Source: Xenoacremonium recifei (Eukaryota; Ascomycota; Sordariomycetes; Hypocreales; Nectriaceae). Taken from it: a stretch of 11,125 bases of DNA. Position numbers and translations under genes: made by a program. This document shows, in pieces, positions 1 through 8,525 of this stretch. Under the pieces are notes generated by a model that did not search any database, had not been told where the DNA came from, and was given only the letters and a program-made list of their open reading frames with translations. Positions within the stretch are counted from its first letter, which is position 1, and each line of letters opens with the position of its first letter. The DNA lies in assembly GCA_012184525.1 (NCBI GenBank), contig WOFQ01000190.1, positions 1 to 11,125 of the forward strand. Reading direction: 5' to 3'.

Positions 1-4
1 GAGC

Positions 5-56
5 ACGTCCTCTTGTCCCTCTAGGGAACAGGCAGGTTCGACTCCTGCAGGACGTT
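5..56 (+). repeat. tRNA-like fragment (T-arm with B box), possibly SINE-like
   Basis: Positions 32-48 form a perfect T arm: GCAGG stem, TTCGACT loop, CCTGC stem. They contain a consensus RNA polymerase III B box, GGTTCGACTCC, at 35-45. ACGTCCT (5-11) is the exact reverse complement of AGGACGT (49-55), giving a 7-bp acceptor-like stem. Only 20 nt lie between the first acceptor-like arm and the T arm, so there is no room for D and anticodon arms; they hold just a small CCC/GGG hairpin. There is no A box. An A-rich stretch follows (about 57-90). This may be a truncated or degenerate tRNA or the end of a tRNA-derived SINE. A functional tRNA is unlikely. Confidence 0.35.
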
Positions 57-268
57 AATTAATAAAACAAACAAAAAACAAAACAAGGAGAGGAGGTTAA
101 GAGAGGTTAAGAAGGAAAGGAAAATTCCGACAATGAGGGCCATGACGGCGGCGAAAAGCCCAGGCAAAAGATCATCTTGAAATAGAAACGCGCTCGTCCA
201 GACCCCGAGGAGTCTGCAGGTGGTCAACCACCAACGCCAACGCCGGACCCGAAGAAACAGAAGAAGAC

Positions 269-285
269 TTAGGGTCAGGGTTAGG
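269..285 (+). repeat. telomere-like interstitial TTAGGG stretch
   Basis: TTAGGGTCAGGGTTAGG is two and a half units of the fungal telomere repeat with one substitution. It is too short to be a former telomere end and may be a telobox-type protein binding site or chance. The surrounding 90-350 stretch shows no convincing gene. Confidence 0.4.
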
Positions 286-350
286 CCTACAGAATCTTAC
301 AGTATTAAGATAAGATAGTATCAAATAGATTTCACGCTCTTCGGTCGAAG

Positions 351-391
351 ATACATCGGCCGAGGACGCCCCATATATACGTCGGCCGAAG
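351..391 (+). promoter_or_regulatory. promoter of the deaminase gene: duplicated TCGGCCGA element and TATA-like box
   Basis: The palindrome TCGGCCGA occurs at 356-363 and again at 382-389. Each copy sits in a longer direct repeat, ATAC(A/G)TCGGCCGA(A/G)G, at a 26-bp period. A TATA-like CATATATAC lies between them at 372-380, about 136 bp before the ATG at 516. CGG/CCG pairs are the usual half-sites of fungal Zn2Cys6 transcription factors, so a dedicated regulator is plausible. That link is inferred. Confidence 0.4.
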
Positions 392-515
392 GTGATCTTA
401 TCAGCCCCTCAGCCGAATCAGATCAGTCAGTATCTTCCCGTATTTAATCGTACTTTTGACGGAGCAACAGTCCCTTCGCTTGCTTCTTCTCCCCAGACTC
501 TCACATGCTCTTACT

Positions 516-1287
516 ATGACACTACCCGGCATTGCACTCTTTGTTATATTTCTTTTCGTGCGATTAGTTTATGGACATCAACACCGCGGCATCTTCCATC
601 GTGCAGCACAGGAGATTCCATTGAGCCAACCGCAACTCACAATCAATGATGTGTCGTTTAGCACAAGAGTATATTGGATGAGAAAAGCCAATGAAGCATT
701 GTTGGCTGTCTTGGAAACGCCCTGCCCTTTTGCCGCTTTTGGGACTGTCATTGTAAACCATACTTCGGAAGGGCTTGGGGAACTTATATGTATCGGCGCA
801 AACTCTAATAGTTTAGAGGGAAACCCTTCGCTTCATGGTAGGTCAAGTCCGTGAATTCATAATGAAGTGGTTCTTAATATGGTTTTCAGGAGAGATTGCT
901 GCGATCAGAAACTGTAGCGAAATCTTGACCGACCCTAGTGGTAAACACAACTTGACAGCAAGTGAAGCGCTGGATGCGTTTTCCCAACTTTCGCTATACA
1001 CAAATGCGGAGAGTTGTCCTATGTGTGCATCAGCCATTCGCTGGGCAGGCTTCAGGGAGTACATTTACGGGACTTCTATCGAGACCCTGATCGAAAAGGG
1101 CTGGGGTCAAATACGGATACCGTCTGTGGAGATCTTCCAACAGTCTTTCGATCTCACCACCTCCACGAGGCTTATGGCTGAGGTTCTTACCAATGAGACC
1201 GATCCATTGTTCCTTTGGCAGTACGACCCGTCATATGAGTGTCCAAAAGGATGCGGTCGCGTAGAGGGCTCATGTGCAAAGGAATGA
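516..1287 (+). CDS. secreted zinc-dependent deaminase, cytidine/guanine deaminase fold (two exons)
   Basis: Exons are 516-837 and 890-1287; the 52-nt intron has GTAGGT donor and TTTCAG acceptor. Splicing gives 239 residues and rebuilds the zinc motif exactly: HGE at 107-109 (His ligand and catalytic Glu, usually HAE) and SCPMC at 149-153 (Cys150 and Cys153 ligands). FGTVIV at 75-80 matches the core strand before the active site in GuaD/TadA-like proteins. The ATG at 516 is the first in frame and gives a hydrophobic signal sequence (residues 4-20, likely cut near YG-HQ). Four N-glycosylation sequons (Asn81, 115, 128, 209) and a Cys-rich tail (Cys225, 229, 236) also suit export. The family hydrolyses an amino group from a nucleobase or nucleotide; the substrate here is unknown. 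I see no lesion, and the gene appears functional. A signal anchor instead of a cleaved peptide is possible. Confidence 0.85.
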
Positions 1288-2047
1288 CTACATATCCCTA
1301 CTCTATGACGCAGTTTCAATAAGAGAAGGGATTAATAGCTTATGAATGGCTCATACTACGCAGATCCCCTTCATTCAAAAGAGGATACAGCAGTGAGCAT
1401 GACCAATCCATCTAGCATTTTAACGTGGATCATCCCACCTCCTCAATAACCGCCATGCATAGTTATCAGTAGTTTTAATTCTTCTAATAATCAGCTTTCA
1501 GCATTCTGTGGTCTGTCAATTTAACTCGTCTACTTCTTCAAGCATCATATTGACAGTGATATTTTTACCTATCACGTCACGTGAGCGTAGACGCCTTCTA
1601 GTCGCGTTCAACACAACTACTAGATTGTTCATGTCCTGTATGAAATAACTTCATCTCTAATGCTACCATCTCATACTGAAGTTGGATATAATACCCAGAA
1701 GTGTGACTACAGGACATTCAAGTCGACGAGAGAGGGGTCAGCCATCGAACAGAACATGATAACCAATTGGATGTCAGGGCATCAAGAGAGAGGGGTATCG
1801 GCGTAACGGACTACTTCTTTGAGGATAACGTGCAGCTCGGCTAAGTCAACCTATGGATTCCTCTAGCAATACCCAAAACTAAGTTATAAATATTTGACTT
1901 TCAGTTTCATTTATTATGCATTAGCTAATTGATTTGGTAGAACCATCTTCCTTTTCTTTAGCGTTGTTACAGCACGACACTGATAGGTCTCGCGACGACG
2001 CACAAGTTCATTACGCAGGCGGCACATCATTTGGAATATTGGTAATT
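1288..2047. other. non-coding interval between deaminase gene and MFS pseudogene
   Basis: I see no supported gene here. It contains an E-box-like palindrome TCACGTGA (1577-1584) and nested inverted repeats (1631-1717). An 11-bp direct repeat, GAGAGAGGGGT, occurs at 1728-1738 and 1786-1796, 58 bp apart. The open frame running into the pseudogene from 1934 has no ATG before 2048. Confidence 0.6.
1631..1717. repeat. nested inverted repeats
   Basis: ATGTCCTGTA (1631-1640) is the exact reverse complement of TACAGGACAT (1708-1717). Inside it, AACTTCA (1647-1653) pairs with TGAAGTT (1677-1683). The element could fold as a cruciform or be a relic of a small mobile element. No target-site duplication is obvious. 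Confidence 0.4.
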
Positions 2048-3088
2048 ATGGAAAGTTCGTCATCGGCAGAACTCGGTCGCGCCGGGTCAGACACTGTGTT
2101 CGCTCATTTTTCCAATAATCGAAAGACTGCGGTTGTTTTCCTTCTTGCTTTATGCGGGCTCCCTTCCCCCATCTCTTCAACTTCCACCCTCCCAGCAACC
2201 ATAGACAGTGCCAGCGCCTTTGGAACGAGCAGTAGCATTGTGAATATCAGCAATGGTATCTATATCGCCATGATGGGACTTTCTGCGTTTATCTGGGGCC
2301 CGCTCAGATCGACAATCGGAAGGCGAGCGACACTCTGATCATCAATACTTCATTTTTTTGCATTTTCAACCGGCACGGCTCTGGGACCCAACATTGCCTC
2401 ATTATTTACATTCCCTGCCTCTTGCGGCTGGGGTGGAACTGGGCTTTTGATTTCAGGCTCTGGATGTATCGGCGATCTGTACAAACTTGCGGGTTGAAAG
2501 CATTTTCAGTCTCTGAATTGACGAGCATTAATAATTCTAAACCAGCTAGAGAGAGTAACCGCTCTAGGATGGTTTACATCTAGAACTATCCCTTGGCCCT
2601 GCAATAGGTCAGTACAATTCCTGACTCAAACTCGACAGTAATCTAATGTCGCCACAGAGCCAATTCTCAGAGCTGCCATTGTGACGTACGGAACATGGAA
2701 AGATGTTTTCTGGTTCTAAGGCGCTCTCTCTGGGCTCGGCCTTCTACTTGCATTCGTCTTTGTACCTGAAACCATCCATCATCCGGAACATTCAAATGTA
2801 TCACTGTGGGAAGTTCTCAAAAGAGTCTTCATCGCCATCAAACCGCTAAGGTTTCTTTGTCTTTTCCGTTTTCTTGACCTGGTTCTAGTTTCCCTTGGCT
2901 CTTCGTCTCTTATATTCAACATGTACGCGATCGTCATACCAATACCCAACATTGCCGATCCTCGTTTCAATTTAACAACACCATTACAGGCCGGACTATT
3001 CTACTTAGCCCCAAGCACAGGAGACTTCATCGGAACACTATGCGGTTTATTTCCTTTTGCCCAAGCTGCGCACAGACTGGAGGGGTAA
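2048..3088 (+). pseudogene. decayed DHA1-family MFS drug/H+ antiporter, N-terminal half only
   Basis: Conserved pieces of the fungal DHA1 multidrug antiporter family follow each other in order. They are FSNNRKT plus TM1, TM2 with the motif-A loop GPLRSTIGRR, the GxLLISGSGCIGDLY segment, ERVTALGWF, the VTYGTWKDVFWF segment, VPETIHH, and DPRFNLTTPLQAGLFYLAP. Two introns are still recognisable: 2493-2549, which joins the codons before ERVTALGW, and about 2608-2657. Lesions are a TGA at 2336-2338, a one-base frameshift near 2590-2594, and a TAA at 2717-2719 where the family has a conserved Gln (FW-L/F-Q). Similarity stops near 3045 and the frame ends at 3088, so the last five or so membrane helices are missing. 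An intact member would have exported toxic compounds at the plasma membrane. No function is expected now. Confidence 0.85.
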
Positions 3089-3459
3089 ACCAGGGTGCAC
3101 GGAGGGATATTCTGTTTCGGGTTCGCAAAACGGCGCCGCGTAATTGCCAAGTCGCCAACAAATTTGGAGCTAGAACACGATATTGGGTAAATCACGGGTC
3201 ATCCCCGGGTACTTTCCTTGCTCACCCGGCGCTAGTATAGCTTGTGTTGTCCAGCCACCGACTGCTGTTGTGAGATTCCAGGATTTAGGACGCCGTTGAG
3301 ATCGCCCCTGCCACCGGGATTTTCTCCATGAAGACATGCAACATGCTCAGAGAGCTCGTAAGCTGATCGTAGACTCTGCCCTAATCAATAATCCCCATGG
3401 CTAGAGACTCGTCTTAGACGTGGCGGCGCGACGATCCGCATGCATGATCTGTCATTCGT

Positions 3460-3478
3460 GAGTCAGATCTACTGACTC
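3460..3478. promoter_or_regulatory. palindrome with two outward TGACTC half-sites
   Basis: GAGTCAG (3460-3466) and CTGACTC (3472-3478) are exact inverted copies separated by ATCTA. TGACTC resembles the half-site of Gcn4/CpcA-type bZIP factors (TGASTCA), although the last base of each site is not the consensus A. Confidence 0.3.
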
Positions 3479-3660
3479 GGCACCATTGCCATCACAAGTG
3501 GACCAGATAATAACCCCTGCACTACATACATACGCGCATACAACTGCCCTTCCCCAGGACGAGAGGCCAAGATCTCGAAAACCCAACTTGTCCCCACTGC
3601 CCCATGCCATGCCATCCCCATGGGCGCCATCTCAGGAGGGGCCCCGGAATATGGACAGTA

Positions 3661-3672
3661 AGGGTTAGGGTT
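3661..3672 (+). promoter_or_regulatory. telobox AGGGTTAGGGTT
   Basis: Two perfect telomere units lie 232 bp before the transporter ATG. In fungi such sites inside promoters can be bound by Tbf1/Teb1-type Myb proteins. Function here is inferred only from the motif. Confidence 0.4.
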
Positions 3673-3903
3673 GTGGGGTGCGTCAATGTGCGTGGCATGT
3701 GGTGAAGCTTGGCCACGGTGGACTTCGGAAGTGAGATAGTGATGCCGGGTTGAACAGGGCAGCGCGGGTGCGGACTACTTAAACCCTCGGGAGGGCAGGC
3801 TTGAATTTACAGTGTAATCCCGCCCGCTCAATTTTGTACTCTGTACTTCAGTAGACATTTCTCTGATCCTTCTTCTCCTCTCCTGCCGGCCCGTACTGTA
3901 ACT

Positions 3904-5552
3904 ATGAGCGCCCCTACTATCCCAGCAGCCTCCCAGGGCACCCATACTTCTTGGTGGAGGCAGCGCGAGCTGCAAAAACTCAACTTTATCCTTCTATCTC
4001 TTGTCGCCTTCTGTTCGGCCCCCCTTATCACCGCCCTGGCCTGTCGCAATCCAGCTGCTAACCTTGTCTTCTATCTAGCATCCGCCAATGGCTACGACGG
4101 GAGCGTCATGGGTGGCCTCCTCGCACTGGAGAACTGGAATGAGTTCATGGGCTTTCCTACAGGAACCTACCTTGGCTGGATTAACGCTATTTACTTTCTC
4201 GGAAGCGGAATTGCCTTCCCTATTGGTGCTTGGGCTTCTAACCGCTGGGGCCGCAAGCCCGGCATGTATATCGGATATGCCTTCCTCGCTGTAGGCATCG
4301 CGATGCAAACCGCGTCACAGAATGAGAAGACGTTCACCTATGCGCGTCTATTCATCGGCATCTCCACCGCCTGGCTCTCTATCTCGGCGCCAGTATTGAT
4401 CAACGAGATCGCTCATCCAATGCAGCGCGCTATCGTTAGCGCCCTGTATATGTGCGGCTACTATGTCGGCGGCACGATTAGCAGCTGGGTTACCTTCGGC
4501 AGCAGGACGATCGATTCAGACTGGGCTTGGCGTATCCCCGTCCTTCTTCAGTGCGCTCTTCCCTTGATTGCTCTCCCTGGACTGCTTATGGCCCCTGAGA
4601 GCCCGCGTTGGCTCATCAGCGTTGGTCGTTCCGAGGAAGCTACTAAGATCCTTGCCAAATATCATGCTGGTGGACGTATCGATGATCCCCTCGTTATTTC
4701 CCAGATGGTCGAGATGGAGACCACTATAACGGCCGAGAAGGAGGCTACTGACAGCGGCTCGTATCTTGACATGAGCCGAACCCCCGGCAACCGGCATAGG
4801 CTTCTTATCTCTGTCGCTCTCGGCTTTATCTCGCAGTGGGCTGGAAACGGTGTCATCTCCTATTACCTGCCCCTTGTCCTTAAATCGATAGGCGTTACTT
4901 CTGTTACTGACCAGACTCTGATTAATGCCTGCTTAAACATTTGGAACCTACTCTGGGCTATTGCTGCCGCCACTTCTGTCGACCGTTTCGGACGCCGTGG
5001 GCTTTTCCTCGCATCAGCCATCATTATGTTGGTCAGCTTCATTATCGTTACTGCACTCAGCGGTACATTTGCCCAGACCCTCTCTTCGAAGATTGGAACT
5101 GCTGTCATTCCGTTCCTCTTCCTGTTCTTCGCTGGCTATGACATTGCCCTGTAAGTCGCCTGTCGTTTTTATTGTGCCATACTCTAGCTTACATGATTAT
5201 CACTAGCACCCCCTTCCTTGTTGCTTACCCCGTTGAGATCTGGCAATTCACTCTCCGCTCCCGCGGCCTCACTGTCACATGGGTTACCGCCATCAGCTCG
5301 ATTTTCCTTAACACTTTCGTTAATGGCATCGCCCTGGATGCGCTAGGATGGAAGTATTATATTCTCTTCTGTGTTCTCCTGCTTCTGTGGGTCGTCTTTG
5401 TCTACTTTGCTATTCCCGAGACCAGAGGACACACTCTCGAGCAGATGGCTGTTGTCTTTGATGGTGAGGACGTTGTTCCTATGCAGGCTGTCGTTCTTCA
5501 GGAGAAGCTTGATGCAGACGCAGATGTTAAGCACGTCGATGGCCGGGAGTAA
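3904..5552 (+). CDS. MFS sugar transporter, lactose permease/cellodextrin transporter type (three exons)
   Basis: Exons are 3904-4012, 4079-5150 and 5207-5552, giving 508 residues, the normal length for a 12-helix fungal sugar transporter. Intron 1 (4013-4078, 66 nt) is in frame and has no stop. Removing it restores FSSANGYDGS in TM1 (residues 36-45), the family signature, and it has a perfect GCTAAC branch site at 4057-4062. Intron 2 (5151-5206) has a GTAAGT donor. Sugar porter motifs are present: NRWGRK (91-96), PESPRW (209-214), DRFGRR (338-343) and PETRG (464-468). SQWAGNGVISYYL (288-300) in TM7 is typical of the LAC12/CDT-2-like clade. It should import a sugar by proton symport at the plasma membrane. 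The substrate could be lactose, cellobiose, another oligosaccharide or a hexose; sequence alone does not decide. No lesion is seen. It is convergent with the HET pseudogene. Confidence 0.92.
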
Positions 5553-5836
5553 TCTATGTGGAGTAGGTTACCTTTGCTATGCAGAAGGCGGGATGGCATA
5601 TTCCACCTCATCATTCATGTCGAACTGAAGGTGAAGAATAGAAAATCTTCATGTGTTGTTCAGATTCAATGATTATGTCCCCTTAGCCAGAAATTGTACC
5701 TGATGACCTCTATTGTTTCGTAGAGTTGCACAACCTTCATGGCCCAAGCGGAGGGTGCTAGTGAAGCAGCATGTGTTTGAAATGATTACGATTGGTTGAT
5801 TCATAGTCTATCCTCATTAGTCTTTCCCAGTCACCT
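5553..5836. other. interval between convergent transporter and HET pseudogene
   Basis: This stretch probably contains the 3' untranslated region of the transporter. I see no gene, no clear AATAAA signal and no strong repeat. Confidence 0.5.
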
Positions 5837-7460
5837 TTACCGACAGCTATAACAGCGTGAAGCTATTGATAGGATGCCAAGACGGCTCACAGAATAGCTT
5901 TCCACTCCACCGTGAAACATCTTAGTCTTAGGGGTAGCAATTATGCAAAAGCCCATAGTCCTTTGACCAACCAAGGTGTAACCTTCTGGATACCGTCTCA
6001 GTATCATAGGAACCGGCGCCCCGGGAAGAATATCGGCCTCATCTCCGGCCTGAATAGTTGTATGACACACTCCAAAGTAACCTTTCCTTGTCCTGAACAT
6101 TCGAAGATCCGCACAATGGAGGTTGACGTGAGCGTAACTTCATGTATCAATGAGCTCATAGCGAATAAAGCTTATTAACAGCTCTTCTTCGACAGGACCT
6201 TTGGGCGGAAAGGGAATTCGAACGCCCCATCCCAGCAAGCTTTGACTCGGAACATGTTCGACCTGAGTGGGTAGAAATCTCTTAATTGCAAAACTTTCTT
6301 CATCGGCCATGGTACAGAACTGATCCAAGAAAAGTGTCCGCCAAAACACTTCATGTTGATATTGATTGCTGAACGGATATGGTCTTTCCTGATCCAGTAG
6401 TGCAACCTTCTTCCATTTCTCTATGACGGAAATTTGCAGCGCGTGGGCGTTTTCTTTTACTCCTCTGGTCAACCTGGAATGTGGGACAGAATAGCCGCCA
6501 CAGCCAGGTACCACGCCGGCCAAACTTCCTCAATTATGTCGACTGTCCCCCCTCTTACCTAGAGAGTCTCGTCATCATAACTTGAAAACTCGAAGGCCCA
6601 TGGCGAAAGTTCCCGAAGATTTGCATTAAATACTTGAGCTGACTGGGAAGGTCCTTTCTGTTTTTATTCGGTAATTTGCTATTTGTCGGCATGAACAACC
6701 GTAAGCTGTTATATGAAGAGAAGCCATTGATCCATATTGAATTGACCTCACCAGCCTGAGAAGAGCCCCAGTCCGGTACCCAGGTGGGGAGGTTGGACAC
6801 TCTTTGTCATGTAGCTTTCCGCGTGAGAATATACTCTGCTGGATGAGGTCGTGCCGTAGTGACTGCCAAGTTCTTAGTTGTCACCAAGAAGTGTTTTGAA
6901 ATGTTGACGTATAACCTGCGCGTGGGTATCATATAATCAGGACGAAAGATCAGCCGCTCTGCGCTGCCTTCAGGAAGTAGACTTATCAAGGCGAACAGTT
7001 TATCGCGAGAGTCGGTAGCTTGGAATAAGTTCGTCAGAGACAGCAAACCCGCCATTGAAATCCTCGCTACAACTTCCTGGTGCAAAGCGGCCCTCTGAAG
7101 GGAGAAGAACACGAAGGATGCATTAGCCACCTGCAGTAAGGTTGCCTGGGCTTGAGCTTCTCGAGACCGATGACTGAGACAGCGGAAGTATGGGACTCCA
7201 GAACGTTTCGCTTGTCATAGTATAGTGTAAATAAAAACTTGTAACGCGTGCCAGTCCAAAACTCGTTGTCCACAGTGGACAACTACCTTCTAGGCGAGAA
7301 TGACTTCTTGGAGAACCCAAACTCTTCTCCACCATGGTCGACGAAGAATATTAGTTAAAACCTCGACAAAAAGCGTCCTTTCATTGATCTAATCCTGTAC
7401 ACCCACTTCCGGGTCCCGCCAAATACGACTATAACTCTCCGCATCCTTCTGAGAAACTAC
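5837..7460 (-). pseudogene. HET-domain (heterokaryon incompatibility) protein, multiply disabled
   Basis: Family signatures appear in the right order on the minus strand. They are RPWWRRVWVLQEV (7302-7340, second half of the HET domain), ATDSRDKLFAL (6987-7019), LPTWVPDW (6768-6791), VRGGTVDIIEEV (about 6523-6558), a WKKVALL..FWRTL block (about 6360-6420), and GYFG..GDEADILPGAPVPMILR..GYTLVG (5966-6082). They fall in three successive frames. In-frame stops are at 7389-7391, 7290-7292, 7215-7217, 6807-6809, 6559-6561 and 6140-6142. Frameshifts are near the T5 run at 6661-6665 and at about 6470-6500. The first half of the HET domain, with its ALSYVWG-type motif, is not found upstream. Intact members trigger cell death when unlike hyphae fuse, or act in other non-self recognition. 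This copy cannot encode a full protein. Confidence 0.9.
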
Positions 7461-8525
7461 CTTTCCGACCAAAGATTGAGACAGGGGGCACTGGGGTGTT
7501 GTTTCACACTAGTGGCAATAATGCTCAGGTTTGAAAGCGAAGTTGAGGAAATGCTGCGGGAAATCCTCGTAGAACTAAGCTCCGACTCATGAAGGGTGCA
7601 CTGCACAATTGTGACATGCAAGTCTTCAACCTTTGGCCTATGTTCAATCTCCCATATTAAACACACCAGACTAATTGCTTTGGATCGACAGTTTTAATGA
7701 TATCTACAGCGCCGTCGCTGACGTTATACCTCGAGATGTCATGCAAAAATAATCATCACACGGGTACCGTTGTGGTCAGTGTCAGGATTTAGAGTCTCAA
7801 GTCACTGGCGGTTAAATACAGCTTCCAGCAGAAAATTTGCCATAATAATATTGCCCGACACCGACATAACGCATTTCAAAAAAGACTCACCTCCCACCAC
7901 AGAGAGGCATGTAAGTTACTCCATCTATTGGCTCCCCACAACGGCTTCCCGACGACACGTCTTTCATTTTCTTAATGTGGCGGAAGGGGGCGGCTCGGAA
8001 TAACTTCGTGATACGGCTATGTTTCGACATCGGTCCGATGGAGAAATCCGTAAGGCTTAGCATTAATTTGTGGGTGATACCCCGTGCTCGCTGAGACAAT
8101 TGCGGAATGCGATCGTTTGCTGTCTCACCCGACAAGTCGGAGATTTTCCTCAGTCCCAACCAGCGTATGAAATCTTCAAGGGAGCCTGCGGAGTAGTAGG
8201 TCGTTTTTGCCGAGAAAGATGTCATATTTCTTGTCGCATTCCAACTACAAGATCAAGGATGACGTCTTGTCCCGATGACCCCATCGATCGATAGGACCAT
8301 CAGGCGATCTCCAACGAACACACTCCATTGCCTAAGACGAACGAAGTATGCCGCGGTAAAACTGTCTAAGGGGTGTAAAAGAGTCAATTGAGCGCAGAGT
8401 CATCACGCATATATAATTTACCCGCGAACGAACCTTCGAATTGTCTTTTTTTTAACATCTCAAAGATTCATTCTATCCAGTCCTCCAAGTTCTATCTCTT
8501 CGCAAGTTTTTTGCCAGCCGCTAGG
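7461..8525. other. mostly non-coding interval, with promoter of the Ser-rich gene at its right end
   Basis: The frame that carries the HET motifs is full of stops above 7460, so any HET N-terminus is lost or unrecognisable. The right end holds a TATA box, TATATAA, at 8410-8416, and a pyrimidine-rich leader (about 8440-8520) for the gene starting at 8526. One possible small ORF on the minus strand is listed separately. Confidence 0.5.
7887..8225 (-). CDS. possible hypothetical protein or first exon
   Basis: An ATG-initiated frame of 112 residues starts at 8225. It has no family resemblance that I recognise, no signal peptide and no membrane segment; it is moderately basic. Its last codons read GGG AGG TGA, and the end overlaps a good fungal splice donor, GGTGAGTC, so it could be a first exon that continues beyond an intron. 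It points in the same direction as the HET pseudogene downstream and could be a remnant of that gene's 5' part. It could equally be a chance ORF. Confidence 0.2.
   Translation of the reverse strand: MTSFSAKTTYYSAGSLEDFIRWLGLRKISDLSGETANDRIPQLSQRARGITHKLMLSLTDFSIGPMSKHSRITKLFRAAPFRHIKKMKDVSSGSRCGEPIDGVTYMPLCGGR

Larger units (their letters stand above)
3089..3903 (+). promoter_or_regulatory. long upstream region of the sugar transporter
   Basis: No gene is supported here; short ORFs on both strands lack family similarity. Three matches to the CreA carbon-repressor consensus SYGGRG occur: minus-strand CTGGGG at 3552-3557, minus-strand GTGGGG at 3592-3597 and plus-strand GTGGGG at 3673-3678. 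A TTAAA-type sequence lies near 3779, followed by a CT-rich leader into the ATG at 3904. GTACTCTGTACTT at 3836-3848 resembles the palindrome at 9730-9747. Glucose repression of the transporter is a plausible inference. Confidence 0.45.

Noticed and set aside
21..227. Hydrophobic minus-strand ORF of 68 residues
   Set aside because: It runs across the tRNA-like element and the A-rich tail; the hydrophobic look results from the T-rich complement of that tail.
456..515. Earlier start for the deaminase at 456
   Set aside because: Position 456 is TTG, not ATG; the first in-frame ATG at 516 directly precedes the signal sequence.
3486..3716. Short ORFs on both strands before the transporter
   Set aside because: Low-complexity Pro/His/Trp-rich translations without family likeness, lying in a promoter region.
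7457..7666. Possible N-terminal part of the HET protein in another frame
   Set aside because: No ALSYVWG- or DAICINQ-type motif could be found, so the assignment is unsupported.
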